A DNA stretch of 64,000 bases from Lepas anatifera. Taxonomy: Eukaryota; Arthropoda; Thecostraca; Lepadidae. Of the stretch, positions 1 to 11,600 are shown piece after piece. The DNA lies in NCBI GenBank assembly GCA_034440635.1, contig JAOTON010000453.1:248001-312000 (forward strand), written 5' to 3'. Each line of letters starts with the position of its first letter. The first letter of the stretch is position 1. A model generated the notes under the pieces. That model made no database searches and was not told the origin of the DNA. It was given only the letters and a program-made list of their open reading frames with translations. Both the position numbers and the translations under genes were made by a program.

Positions 1-2
1 GT

Positions 3-383
3 CAGAGGTGTCATTTATGCAAGTCAGGTTTTAAAGGCGACTGCACACAGAAAAATTTAGTGTATCAAATAGACTGTAGACTGTGTAACCAGGATCAAAA
101 CAGGGCTCAATACGTAGGGGAGTCGATGAGGCCCGTCCGATTGCGATTTAACGAACATTTGCGGGACGCGAAAAATAAAACTAGGAACACACCTCTAGGA
201 GATCATTTCTTCGAGAACCATGCAGCACAGGACACTCAGGCTATATCAGAACCTCTTGAGCTAAAAGTAGTTCATCGGGCACGTGATCATCCAGATAGAA
301 AGATAGCCGAATCCATAATCATTCAGGATCGTCATCCCAGCCTTAACGTACAAGGAACGTCCTGGCCTATTATGCGAGTCTAG
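3..383 (+). pseudogene. Penelope-like element, 3' end with GIY-YIG endonuclease domain (partial)
   Basis: The reading frame is open from the left edge of the window to a TAG at 381-383, so only the C-terminus is seen. Before the first start-like codon it reads RCHLCKSGFKGDCTQKNLVY, giving CxxC-type cysteines directly upstream of a GIY-YIG-like fold: VYQIDC, then YVGES, then RPVRLRFNEHLRDA, with HFFENH further on. That layout (Cys-rich knuckle then GIY-YIG) is the C-terminal endonuclease of Penelope-like retroelements; the reverse transcriptase would lie left of the window. The endonuclease nicks target DNA to prime reverse transcription. No stop or frameshift is visible in this part, but whether the element is intact cannot be judged. 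Another GIY-YIG protein is possible but less likely given the repeats that follow. Confidence 0.75.
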
Positions 384-419
384 GATAGGCTATCACTTAG
401 CAGCAGTGGCTTAAGAGGT

Positions 420-2100
420 AAGGGAGGGATCAGCGTAAGTATATGTGTTCTGGGGTAGGACTTGCTTACATTATTGATAGTGTTATTGATGCTAGACGTA
501 AATGCTTTTGAAGTTTAACTTTGGGCCCGATTTACAGGCTGGAAAAAAGGGCTATGATGGTTGAATTAGTTTAACTAGTCAGAAGTGATGGACTTAGGTC
601 ACAGGTAAGGCTCTGGTTTTTATTAGGTAATTTATCTTTGATGGTGCTTTTCTGCAACCAGATGTATACTCATTCAACGCTTAACGTTGGGCCAGATCTA
701 CAGGCTGGGAAAAAGGGTTTATTAACCCTCGCCCAACCGGGGGGCCATCGATGGCCCCCCTAAGGTTTTTCCGGGATAGCAGAAAAACGACGAGGCGCAG
801 CACCGCGGTTGAGGGGTCTACCTCTCACTGCATCATTTTCCCATCATCCCTGAAATTTTTTACCCCGGGTCACCCAAGGTCAGGTCACCAGACGAGGTCA
901 ACCAAGGTCACCTCACTTCACCTTTAGAGCTCTGTAAGAGCTACATTTCAAAGTCGATCGATTTGAAACTTCCTACACTTCATGACCCCTCCAGGGTCGA
1001 CAAGGTGTATATCCGGGATTTTTCGATTTCGTGCCCTGAGGTCAGGTCACGAGGCGACCTCTCCCATTGGAAAAGCATGGGGAAAAGCTATCTTATGATA
1101 TAAAAGCCACAAAAATGATTGCAAATACTCAGACTGCTCAGAAAAACGTTTTTGGACACCCTTTCACGGATCCCAGGGGTCATATTTGCCCTTTGACTTT
1201 TCCAAGGTCATCCAAGGTCACCAGAGCTCAAAAACAGTATTTTGACAATAACTTTTGCCCTAATTGAGCTAGAGCGGTGAAACAAACACCATCGTGTTTG
1301 TCTTGTCACTGGCTTTCATTTGATATACAGCAAGGTTTATTTTTGACCTTTCGTGACCTCAGGTCATATTAGGTCACGAGGTGACCTCTGGCGGTCAAAC
1401 CACTGGCGGGAGGTCTTTACGTTCCACATAGCGGAAAAAGTACTGGCAATTTGCTATCAAATGTTCTTTGCCAGGCCTCAATAGCTCTAATGACATAAGA
1501 GTTATGCCCAGTTTGCTTAATCATTGCATATTTGAGTGAAAATAGCCGATCTTGACCTAATTTGACCTCTGGAGGTCAAACCATTGACCTGAGCACTAAA
1601 ACATGCGAAGTAATTTCTTACTGAATTCACGCGAGCTTTGTATTGCACTTTGCAGATTTGCGCTAACGCCGATATTTTCGGAGTTAGAGGGGGGCCATCG
1701 ATGGCCCCCCGGTGGGGCGAAGGTGGCGCCGGACCCCCGGTGGGGCGCGGGTTAATGATTGATCAGATTAACTAGCTCAAAGAGATGGTTTGATTTTAGG
1801 GGAACGTACTGGGGTTGAGATTTTGAAATATGCAACTAATTATTGATAATACTTTTCTGCAGCTAGACGTATACCCATTCGACACTTAACGTTGGGCTAG
1901 AGGTACAGGCTGAGAAAAGTATTCACCTATCACATTAACTAGCTATAAAAGTTGCATTTGTTTGAGAGGTACATACTATGGGCAAGGGTTGTTGAATAAG
2001 TATAATAAAAATTTATAATGTGTTTTTTTTTGCAGCCACACGTATACTCTTTCGACGCTTAACGTTGGGTCAGAGGAGCAGGCTGTGGAAAATGGGTTTA
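420..2100 (+). repeat. ~170 bp tandem repeats behind the Penelope-like ORF
   Basis: Four diverged copies of a unit recur at about 420-551, 552-725, 1752-1920 and 1921-2100. The best anchor is the segment with ACTTAACGTTGGG or GCTTAACGTTGGG followed by acaggctgggaaaa, seen near 681, 1887 and 2058, with a weaker copy near 515. Removing the 1.03 kb element at 722-1755 restores spacings of about 166, 176 and 171 bp. The array starts right behind the endonuclease ORF, so it may be the element's 3' untranslated repeat or pseudo-LTR region. I saw no hammerhead ribozyme core in it. Confidence 0.7.
722..1755. mobile_element. TTAA-flanked non-autonomous DNA element, copy 1 (ATCGAT-palindrome type)
   Basis: The element is bounded by TTAA at 722-725 and 1752-1755. 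Its termini are inverted: CCCTCGCCC at the left and GGGGCGCGGG at the right. A 20 bp palindrome GGGGGCCATCGATGGCCCCC lies just inside each end. TTAA duplication with CCC-starting inverted ends is the piggyBac pattern, but no transposase is encoded. A ~65-codon ORF (1067-1267) recurs in other copies but looks like a by-product of identity. The body is rich in AGGTCA/TGACCT. Near-identical copies lie at 14926-15956 (opposite orientation) and 31243-32271 (opposite orientation). Confidence 0.85.
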
Positions 2101-2685
2101 TCAACTCCAAAAAGTTGACCTTGACCACTAGGTATAATCTTAAATAATTCGAGGGAGGCTTTTATTGTAGAAATATAGCATCATGTTAAAGGGGAAAGTA
2201 TGCAGTCTTTACACCGATCTAGTATCACGTCTACTAGTGCTAAATAGGTAGTTTTTGGTTAGGATTTTAGCTGCAGTCGACGGGAAAAAAGTAAATAAGA
2301 AGAACAGAAATATTCAAATAACCGATTAAGGTACTTCAGCGAGTTTTTCATTGTTAATCAAAAGCTGGTGTTTGGCTGAAATAATAGAAAAGTCTGTCAC
2401 AAATACTGGTCTAGGTTTGTCGTATTGTCGGCATTGCTTTTAGGTTAGAGGTACCAATATCGTTGTTGTCACGACATCCAATCTTATTTTTAACGATTCA
2501 TTCTAAAAGGCATTTTTGTGTGAAGCTCAATTCGAGGTCTGGCTATACTTGGACTGAGAATTATTGATATTTACTCCACGGTTCTGATGAAGGGCTGTGC
2601 CCGAATATATAAACTTCAGTGTTTTTTGCATTTCCGGATTTGAGGGGAGAGGCCAGGGAACATCATAGCAATGGTATTGACATAA
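2101..2685. other. No gene recognised
   Basis: AT-rich sequence between the ~170 bp repeats and the next AGGTCA-rich fragment. I see only short ORFs and no recognisable motif. Confidence 0.5.
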
Positions 2686-2689
2686 AAGT

Positions 2690-3210
2690 TGTATCATCAT
2701 TTCATGCAACGTTATTGACCTAAGTCTCAAAACTGCTTAAGTAGCTTCGGATGATCTCTCAGAGGTCACAGGTCAAAAATTGCAACATGAACCTAAAAAG
2801 GGACCTAAGATACTTCGATTTGGAGAATATGAAGGTATTATCACCTTCATCTACACAAATACAAACCATTTTCTGTTTTCCTCTGTATTTCCAATGGAGA
2901 GGTAGGCCACATGGTCCGTATTTGACCTTATGTCATCGATATGAAAAATCCCGGAACTTCTTGGAGAACTCGGTGGGGCCATTATGTGCTATAAGTTTCA
3001 ATCCGATAGATTCACCCATTTCCTACTTATGCCACCTTCAACATTTTTTTAGGTAAGGTCACTTAACCTGCAATGATGACCTGACCCGAGATGACCCAAG
3101 CCAAAATTTTTGTGGGATTCTTGCGGAATCGATCAAGAATAAGGTGTGCCAAGTACGGCGGTGCTTCGCGTCGCCGTTTTTTCTTGCCGCCCGAAAAACC
3201 GGAGGGTCAA
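2690..3210. repeat. AGGTCA-rich TTAA-element fragment
   Basis: The sequence from about 2690 parallels 30061-30560: gttattgacc..ctcaaaa, then AGGTCACAGGTCA at 2763-2775, then the aatggagag, ccgatagattcaccc and gtgccaagtacgg blocks. It ends in a degraded GCCGCCCGAAAAACCGGAGGG terminus near 3207 without a TTAA. It contains a perfect direct repeat of AGGTCA spaced by one base (DR1). Confidence 0.7.
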
Positions 3211-3253
3211 AGAGGTAATTAGTTTCATATTTTCTTTTTAAATAATAAGAATT

Positions 3254-3345
3254 ACTGGGGTTTAACGACGCACCAACTGCCAGGGTCATACGGCGTCGCC
3301 AACTCTCACATGAGGAAAGATCATGGCTTTGAATGGATCTAAAAT
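3254..3345 (-). repeat. 3' part of a tRNA-derived SINE (GTTAAACCCC-ended family)
   Basis: The minus strand reads gttggcgacgccgtatgac, then ggcagttggtgcgtcgttaaacccca. The same block is the 3' end of the more complete copy at 48329-48498. The tRNA head is missing here. Confidence 0.6.
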
Positions 3346-4470
3346 ACATCTCAGGAGTGGTAAAAAGTGAATGTATCTCTTTGGCGTTTATTTTATTGTG
3401 CACTGGAACCCACGGTTAGTAAAGACACTTTGGGACCCGGGGAGACTGCATGGGGACTATTTTCTCCCCAATCAGTGATCAAAATTATCTTCAGAAGCCT
3501 TAAACAGTTTGAAGAAGACCAACGAATGTTTAAAATAGGCCCGTCTCGTTCAATGAGCCTATGTTTGTCATTGGGGATTAGGTTTCTACAGGACATGTCA
3601 GATCAAATCCCGATACACTTTGGGAAGCCCCATGATGGTTACATGGACTACTGATTTTGCTTATATGATGATGATTAGCACACAGGGCCTTAACTAGCCA
3701 TAAGGGTCTAATAAACCACTAGGTCAGAGCAGTGATCCCAGATCCCTTCACAATCTGAGCTAGCCAGCCACGAAGGATCTATTACTTAAGTTCATGGACC
3801 TTGGCTTACTTCAAGATCCCAGTTATTGTAAACCTTTCTAAGGCTATATTCTAATATAATGCCCTCCTAAGACTTGACTGAGACAAGCAACTTGCCGTAT
3901 TCCAATGTGGTATTTTGACCTTCTTCCGTGCGTAGTTACGCTCGACGTAGGACAAGCGTACCCGGGATGCACAGGGACCAGTACCGACCTAGTCTACGCA
4001 GAATATCAGCATACTGATCTAATGTGCGCACTACAATCACAATGCTGATTCGACCCCACCTGCGCAGTGTGGGTGCAGGCAGGAAATCAGAATAAAATAT
4101 CGACGTGCGTGCGCCCATTCTTATGTACTCTCGGCATCAGAATACGGCCCCAAGCAAAGGCCCAGTTTAGGGATACTCCACATCAGCGATCAACTCGGAA
4201 AAATGTGTTTGTGTCTCCCTCAACGGCATCCACCTGAATTTTTGCAGGAACTATAACTAGCTATAACCAGATTTTGGCCGTTGGCCTGTCTTCGCTGTGC
4301 TATGGCAGCCACATAGGACCCTCGACTGACCAAAGTGAACTCAAAGTCGTTCACAGTGTACACTTGTACACTTTCTGGCTTTCTCCAGGGGTTCGCTAAC
4401 TGGCAGATTTAGATCCTAATGTATTTAAGGGTCCCACCAGTCCCACTCACAGCAGCCAAAGACCGTCATG
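3346..4470. other. No gene recognised
   Basis: Short overlapping ORFs only (for example around 3367-3654 on both strands), none resembling a known family. No repeat boundary is obvious. Confidence 0.45.
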
Positions 4471-5100
4471 GATGGTTACCCGCCTGGATGCAGGGGGCCC
4501 AGCGACTTCCCGATTAGACCTCAGGTCACCTCATGACCTTCCACAAGAATATGGCAGGCCTTACTGGGCACGGAAAGACCTGTTGGTCCCGGAGTGCCCT
4601 TTTTATAGAATGTGCGTTCAGTTCCAAATATATATATATTTACGATACAGAGTCCTCTTATGGTCACCGGGGGTATCGCCCTGTCCGACAAAAAAGCATG
4701 CTGGCAAGACATGGCCCTGACTGCGACCGAAAGATCTGTTAGTTACAGAGATCCCTGTTGACCTAAGATTGCCCTATTGATAACGAGGAGACTCCTGGTC
4801 CCAAAGGACCTGCTGACCGTAGAGGGCCCTACTTGTCACAGCATCCCCCGCTGGCACAGAGGGCATTCTCGGTTTCTCGGTGGCAGACAGAAGGCTCTTC
4901 TGACTGCATTGGGCCCTGCCGACCACGGAATGATGTACTGGTCATGCTTGTCACAGAGGGCCCTGTTGAAAACAGGTGACCCACCTGATTAAAGAGTGTT
5001 CTTCTGCCCCTTGGGAACCCTGACGGTCCAATATAGGGTGTCGCTTGCCGCAGAGGGTCACGCTTGTAACAGCAAGTCATGCTGGTCCCCGAGGTTTACG
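4470..5100. repeat. Highly diverged minisatellite (AGAGGGCCCT / CTGGTCAC motifs)
   Basis: The motifs cagagggcc(c)t and tgctggtcac / tgctgaccg alternate irregularly about every 25-40 bp, for example near 4820, 4855, 4915 and 4960. Open frames on both strands here are by-products of the GC-rich repeat. Confidence 0.5.
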
Positions 5101-6224
5101 GTTGGTCATAGATTGGCGTAGCCCGGCTGCCCCTTCGCGCGATCTTTTCCCTTCGGGTGCCTCTTATGCGACTGCGCTAGCCGCCCCACCCCTTTACTAC
5201 GTTTCTGTTTCTCCCTACTATAGTTCCATCACCCAATAAACTCTCCTTTCCCGATCACCTAGGCATTTTCCAGCTCTATCAACCGGCCGCAAACTCAACC
5301 TATCCAAGGTGATGATGTTAGAGATTGCACCTGATCAACACTGACCGAGCTTATCTATCACTGATCAACAACCGAGAGGGCTGGGTACATGGACGATCCA
5401 GGATTTCGATAAGAGAGAAGCGAAGTCTCCGGGGGCGGTCAGACTACCATTTGGGGATCAGCCTTTGGTATCATGGATCTTTGTGATGCTAATTTTGCGT
5501 ATTTGTGATGCCATTTGAAAAAGTGCCTATTAAAAAAACACGTTGCCAAGAAAAGGAAGAATTTCTCAAAGTGCCTCTAGTTAAATAAGCAACAAGTAAA
5601 CAGGGCAACTTCTACCTGGATTACGTTTTGAAGCAGAATTTACGCAGAGACGGCCTTTGGAGATTTTGCGAACCAGTCGTTGCAGTTTACCCTGTCTGCG
5701 CAGAGTGGATAGTGATAAATCCATAATATTCTACATAAGGCGAAACTTTTTGCTGTTGACAAACATGTGGGAGAGGACGGAACCAAAATTATGCAGGTGC
5801 CTCCTGCCGAGCTCTCAATGTTTTTCTTACACAGATGACGTGGGAATTTCGCATTGCTGTCTGGACACAGCCTTTCATTAGTGGCACTGCGAAAAAACAC
5901 CTCGGCAAAATAATTAAATGATCGAAGTCAACCGCTTATAGGGTTATCAATAGATCCGGAATGTTTTTTTAAACACATTTAAGGGATATTGGTATATGTG
6001 CTCAAAATTTGCTTCACAAGAAACATTACTTTTACCAGTCCCCTTTATTCCATCGTAGCATGTTCTTGTTGCAAAAGACGACACAACCACATATTGGACG
6101 GGCACACGACCACACATCGGATGGGCATGAATGCACCCTGGGGGATCCTGCGTGGTAACGGAGCAAAATGACACCAATCGATACCCAAAGCATACATTAA
6201 AAGAACTCGGGGCAATTGTTACCA
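5101..6224. other. No gene recognised
   Basis: Only short ORFs on both strands with no recognisable domain. There is an AT-rich stretch around 5880-6010 and a repeated GGGCACACGACCACAC-like tract near 6090. Confidence 0.45.
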
Positions 6225-7400
6225 CTCAAAGCTGAGAGCTGTCCATGTGCTATGGTAGTGCCATGTTGCAGTGGGATGCCCTAAGGCTGAAAAAGAGCGG
6301 TTAATCGTGAAATTGGAGCACCCGAACACAAAGTAGAGGACATCCGAAGTTGAAGGCGGTACACGTAAATGTGGGGCGCCCCAAGGCTAAGAAAGAACAG
6401 ACAATTGTGGAAAATGGGCGCGCAATCATGCACTAGCGGGCAGTCAAAAGTGGATCAGAGCGATCAATTTTACGGTGGGCCGCTTTAGAGCTAAAAGGGA
6501 CGGTCAATCATGATTAGGGGTTCTGAACCACAAAGCGGATGGCGGCCAGAGGTGAATGAGGGCAGTCCACGGTGAAGTGGGGTGCTCTAAAGCTGCACAA
6601 GAGCGGCCAGCAGTGGAGAAGGTGCGCGCAATGATACAGAAGAGAGCGGCTTAAAATGGATGAGGGCAGTCCACGTTGCAGTGGGGCACCCTAGGGCTGA
6701 AAAGCGGGTCAATTGTGAAAACGGGGAGCCCAGTCACAAAGTTAAGGGCGCCTGTAGGTAAATGACGGTGGTCCACGTCGCAGAGGTCCGCCAAGCGCTG
6801 AAAAAGGGTGGCCAAACGTGAAAAATGGGGTTCCCAACCATAAAATAGAGGGCGTCCGGAGGTGAATGAGAAGTCCACATTGAAGTAAGGCGCCCTAGAT
6901 CTGCAAAGGAGCGGTCAATAGTGGAGAACAGGAGAACAATCATGCAGAAGAGGGCGGCCAAAGGTAGGCACGGGTGGTCCATGTTGCAGTGGGGCGCTCT
7001 AGAGCTGAAAAGGGCGGCCAATCGTGAAATATGGGCGCCTAACCACAAAGAAGAGGGCGTCAAAAAATCGATGAGGTTGGTCCACGTTGAAGTGTGACGC
7101 CTATTAGTGACCCAGGGGCATCATATATGAGGGAGTGCTTAGGTATATAAATGAGTCCAGCGGTGATGCAGCATGGGAGTGCCAAAAGTTCAGTGTGGTA
7201 CGGTGGTACACCCTGTGGGACGCCGGTGGTCTATAGCCGGGGGAAGTGTGGTGAGTTAGTCAGTTAGTTATTTGGGCTTTCGGGCGAGGGATGGTAATGG
7301 TGATAGTGCATCGGGGGGACGCTGATACTTCACCGAGGCGATACCGAGACTGAAGTTATGGATACCGGTGGTACAGGCAAGGGGCGCCTGCAGCACATAG
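6225..7400. repeat. Diverged GC-rich satellite, left part
   Basis: Units of roughly 90-150 bp recur with shared words such as ggtgaatgagg, gtccacgttgcagtggggc, ccctagagctgaaaa and gggcgccc. It merges into the GGCGCC satellite; the segment gataccggtggtacaggc at 7360 matches gatgccggtggtacatgc at 9059. Minus-strand open frames (6651-7063) follow from the repeat composition and are not called as genes. Confidence 0.7.
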
Positions 7401-8662
7401 GCGTGGAACCCTATGTCGATTCTCTCCAGGCCGACCTGAACCGCTTAAGTGAGTGGTCAAAAACCTGGCTTCTCAAGCTCAATCCAGCCAAATGCAGGAC
7501 CATCACATTTACTTTACGGACATCACCCATCATCTCTTCATACATTTTAGACGGATATCAGCTGGAACGCTGTTCTCACATTAGGGACTTAGGTGTAGTT
7601 CTCGACTCTAGGCTGACATTTGCAGAGCATGTAGACTCGGTTATGAGCAAGACAAACCGAATGCTTGGCTTGCTGACGCGAAGCATTCAGGTGTCTTCCT
7701 GCGCACGCCTTCCGAGATTCAACCATTGTGCTGCTTTGTGTGCGTATAATGCTCACGTCAGATCACTCCTAGAGTACGGCAGTGTTATCTGGGCTGGTGC
7801 CGCAAACATTCACCTGTCCCGCCTTGAACGGCTGCAGCATCGCTTTTTAATGTGGTTAGCCGCCAGCACACATAGCCGATGTGCAATGGACTACGTGTCA
7901 CTCCTAAATCATTTTCGCTGTTCTTCTATTAAAGCGAGGTTTATACAAGCCGACATAAGGTTCCTGCGTTCCGTCTTCAACGGCCGCCTGGACTGTAGTG
8001 AGCTGATGCCCATGTTCTCCCTCCTGACTCCCGGCCGACGCTCACGACACACTGGCTTGTTTAATGTGCCTCGTGGGCGAGTTAATGCCGTGCAGAATGG
8101 GTTCCAGATCAGGCTTCCGAAACTTGTAAATGATTTTCTGCGGCACACACCAGCAGAGGACTTTTTTCAGCCTACTCATTCTTTTCGATCGAGTGTGTTG
8201 CGGTATGCGAACAGCGTTGGCACGTACATGAGATAGTATTCTTACTTGCTATGTGCACTGTGTGATTGCGGATTTCTTTTTTGCTTTTTATTTTATTATT
8301 TTAGGATTTTTATGCTTTTAGATGCCTTTATAGTAGTATTTTTCATATGGTGGTCCATCTTCATATATTTTATTTTACGCCCACGTAGTACATCATTTTT
8401 AGCAGCAGCAGCTTCCATGCGGAGGCTATCGTTGTATTTTATATATACATATACTTTTATACATTTTTAGAGTGCCTTTTTAAGCCATGGAGAGACTCTG
8501 TAATGTTATGTGTAGGATATGTGTGGGTGGTTGACTGTGGAAGCGTGCGAGTGTGGAGTGTGATCCCTTACGGAATTTTGAACGATTTAACCAACGACTG
8601 CAACCATAAGTGGGCTCTGGCCTGTGGCTGTTCTTGTCTAATAAACAATAAACAATAAACAA
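7401..8662 (+). mobile_element. 5'-truncated non-LTR retrotransposon (LINE), RT C-terminus
   Basis: An open frame running to 8236 encodes the end of a non-LTR reverse transcriptase: LQADLNRLSEWSKTWLLKLN, then DLGVVLDSRLTFAEHV, LLEYGSVIWAG and RLERLQHRFLMW, typical of Jockey/CR1-like LINEs. The YxDD core and everything upstream are absent. The first ~15 codons of the open frame belong to satellite sequence, so the LINE itself starts near 7404. The 3' UTR ends in short repeats (aataaac)n at 8640-8660, a LINE-type tail, and satellite resumes after it. The element therefore inserted into the array. The frame has no stop, suggesting a fairly young insertion. Confidence 0.8.
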
Positions 8663-11600
8663 CCGTCAGTGGAGCGTCTGTGGGAGCAAATAATCCATCA
8701 TAGGGACACTGGTAGGGTAACAAAAGGGTAGAAGGGGGGTACACGAACAGGGCACTGGTTGGGCAACAGGGAGGAGAAGACAGTGCATGGGAAGAGCGCT
8801 GACGGTGCAATTTGGTAATCAAGGAGACACCGAAGCTGAAGTTTGGAGCTTCCGGAAAGAGAAATTTTCCGACTGCTCCTGATTACCCTCTTTGGTCGTG
8901 TTATGCATAATTGGTGCGCAAAAGAAACGCACCAATTATGCACCATGGTGGCGCCAGAGGTAAAGAGCGGGTCCAAAAAAGCAGGGGGTACCCACAGTGA
9001 AGCGTGGGGGCGCCGCGCCGGTGGAGTGCACAGAAGACACCAATGATGCCCAATGGGGATGCCGGTGGTACATGCAGGGTTTCAGCACATGGGGCGCCCA
9101 CAGTGACGCGTGGCGGCGCCGTTGAAGTAAAAACGAGACATCAATGCTGCACCATGGAGGCGCCAGTGGTATAGAGCGGATTTTCCGAAGGTGGGGGCGC
9201 CCGTAGTGAGGATTGGGGCGCTAATAGTTTATAGCGGGATGCCAAGAAGTGGGAGAGCCTACGATGAGACTTGGGGGCGCCGGTGGAGTGAAACGAAAGC
9301 ACCAATGATGCACCATGGGGGCGCCAGTGGCATAGAGCGGATTGTTAGAAAGTGGGGGCGACCGTAGTGGGGAGTGGGGATCCAGTAGTACATAGCGGGG
9401 AGAGAGAGTGGGGGGCTCACTGGTATAAAACGGGCTGGTAAAAGGTGAAGATCCCCTCAGTGAGGCATGGGGGCGCCATTTGAGCAAAAAGGCACCAATG
9501 ATGTACCACGGGGGCGCCAATGGTGAATATCGGCTCTAAAAGCAAAGGCGCCCACGGTGAAGCGTGGGGCGCCGGTGAAGTACACAGAAGACACCAATGA
9601 TGCCCAATGGGGGCACCGGTGGTACATGAGGGTTCAAAAGGTAAGGCGCCCGCAGGAACGCGTGGGGGCGCCGTTGGAGCAAAAACGAGACATCAATGCT
9701 GCACCATGGAGGCGGCAGTGGTATAGAGCGGATTTTCCGAAGGTGGGGGCGCCCGTGGTGAGGATTGGGGCGCCAATAGTTTATAGTGGGGTGCCAAGAA
9801 GTGGGAGAGCCCACGATGAGGCTTGGGGGCGCCGGTGGAGTGAACCGAAGGCACCAATGCTGCCCAATGGGGGCGCCGGTGATACATACATGGTTCCAAA
9901 AGATGGGGCGCCCACAGTGATGCGTGGGGGCGCCGCTGGAGCAAAAACGAGACATCAATGCTGCACCATTGAGGCACCAGTGATATAGAGCGGATTTCTA
10001 GAAGGTGGGGGCGCCCTTAGTGGGGAGTGGGGATCCAGTAGTACGTAGAGGGGAGACAGAGTGGGGGCTCCACTGGTATAAATCGGGCTGGTAAAGGGTG
10101 AATGCCGCCTCAAAGAGGCATGGCGGCGCCATTTGAGCAAAAAGGCACCAATGATGTACCACGGGGGCGCCAATGATAAAGAGCGGCTCTAAAAAACAGA
10201 GGCGCCCATGCTGAAGCGTGGGGGCGCCGGTGGAGTGCACAGAAGACATCAATGCTGCACCTTGGAGGCGCCAGTGATATAGAACGGATTTTTAGAAGAT
10301 GGGGGCGCCCGTAGTGAAGAGTAGGGTGCCGGTAATATATAACGGAATGTCAAGAGGTGGAAGAGGCTTGGGGGCGCCGTTGGAGTGAAACGAAGGCACC
10401 ATTGATGCCCAATGGGGGCACCGGTGGTACATTCGGGGTTCCAAAGATGGGGCGCCCACAATGACGCGTGGGGGCGCCGTTGGAGCAAAAACGAGACATC
10501 AATGCTACACCATGGAGGCGCCACTGGTATAGAGCGGATTGTTAGAAGGTGGGGGCGCCCGTAGTGGGGAGTGGGGAGAGAGAGTGGGGGCTCCACTGGT
10601 ATAAAACGGACTGGTAAAGGGTGAAGGCCCCCTCATTGAGGCACGGGGCGCCATTTGGGCAAAAGGCACCAATGATGTACCACGGGGGCGCCAAAAAGCA
10701 GAGGCGCCCACGGTGAAGCGTGAGGCGCCGGTGAAGTACGCAGAAGACACCAATAATGCCCAATGGGGGCGCCGGCGGTACATGAGGGTTCCAAAAGGTG
10801 GGGCGTCCACAGTGACGCGTGGGGGCGCCGTTGGAGCAAAAACGATACATCAATGCTGCACCATGGAGGCGCCAGTGGTATAGACCAGATTTTCCGAAGG
10901 TGGAGGCGCCCGTGGTGAGGATTGGGGCGCCAATAGTTTATAGTGGGGTGCCAAGAAGTGGGAGAGCCCACGATGAGGCTTGGGGGCGCCGGTGGAGTGA
11001 ACCGAAGGCACCAATGCTGCCCAATGGGGGCGCCGGTGATACATACATGGTTCCAAAGATGGGGCGCCCACAGTGATGCGTGGGGGCGCCGCTGGAGCAA
11101 AAACGAGACATCAATGCTGCACCATTGAGGCACCAGTGATATAGAGCGGATTTCTAGAAGGTGGGGGCGCCCTTAGTGGGGAGTGGGGATCCAGTAGTAC
11201 GTAGAGGGGAGACAGAGTGGGGGCTCCACTGGTATAAATCGGGCTGGTAAAGGGTGAATGCCGCCTCAAAGAGGCATGGCGGCGCCATTTGAGCAAAAAG
11301 GCACCAATGATGTACCACGGGGGCGCCAATGATAAAGAGCGGCTCTAAAAAACAGAGGCGCCCATGCTGAAGCGTGGGGGCGCCGGTGGAGTGCACAGAA
11401 GACATCAATGCTGCACCTTGGAGGCGCCAGTGATATAGAACGGATTTTTAGAAGATGGGGGCGCCCGTAGTGAAGAGTAGGGTGCCGGTAATATATAACG
11501 GAATGTCAAGAGGTGGAAGAGGCTTGGGGGCGCCGTTGGAGTGAAACGAAGGCACCATTGATGCCCAATGGGGGCACCGGTGGTACATTCGGGGTTCCAA

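Noticed and set aside
1..720. Hammerhead ribozyme expected in Penelope-like terminal repeats
   Set aside because: The CTGANGA...GAAA core was not found by eye in the visible part.
1067..1267. ~65-codon ORF conserved in three TTAA elements (also 15422-15613 minus, 31714-31926 minus)
   Set aside because: The elements are near-identical at DNA level, the ends of the ORF vary, and the peptide mainly translates AGGTCA-rich sequence; no sign of protein-level selection.
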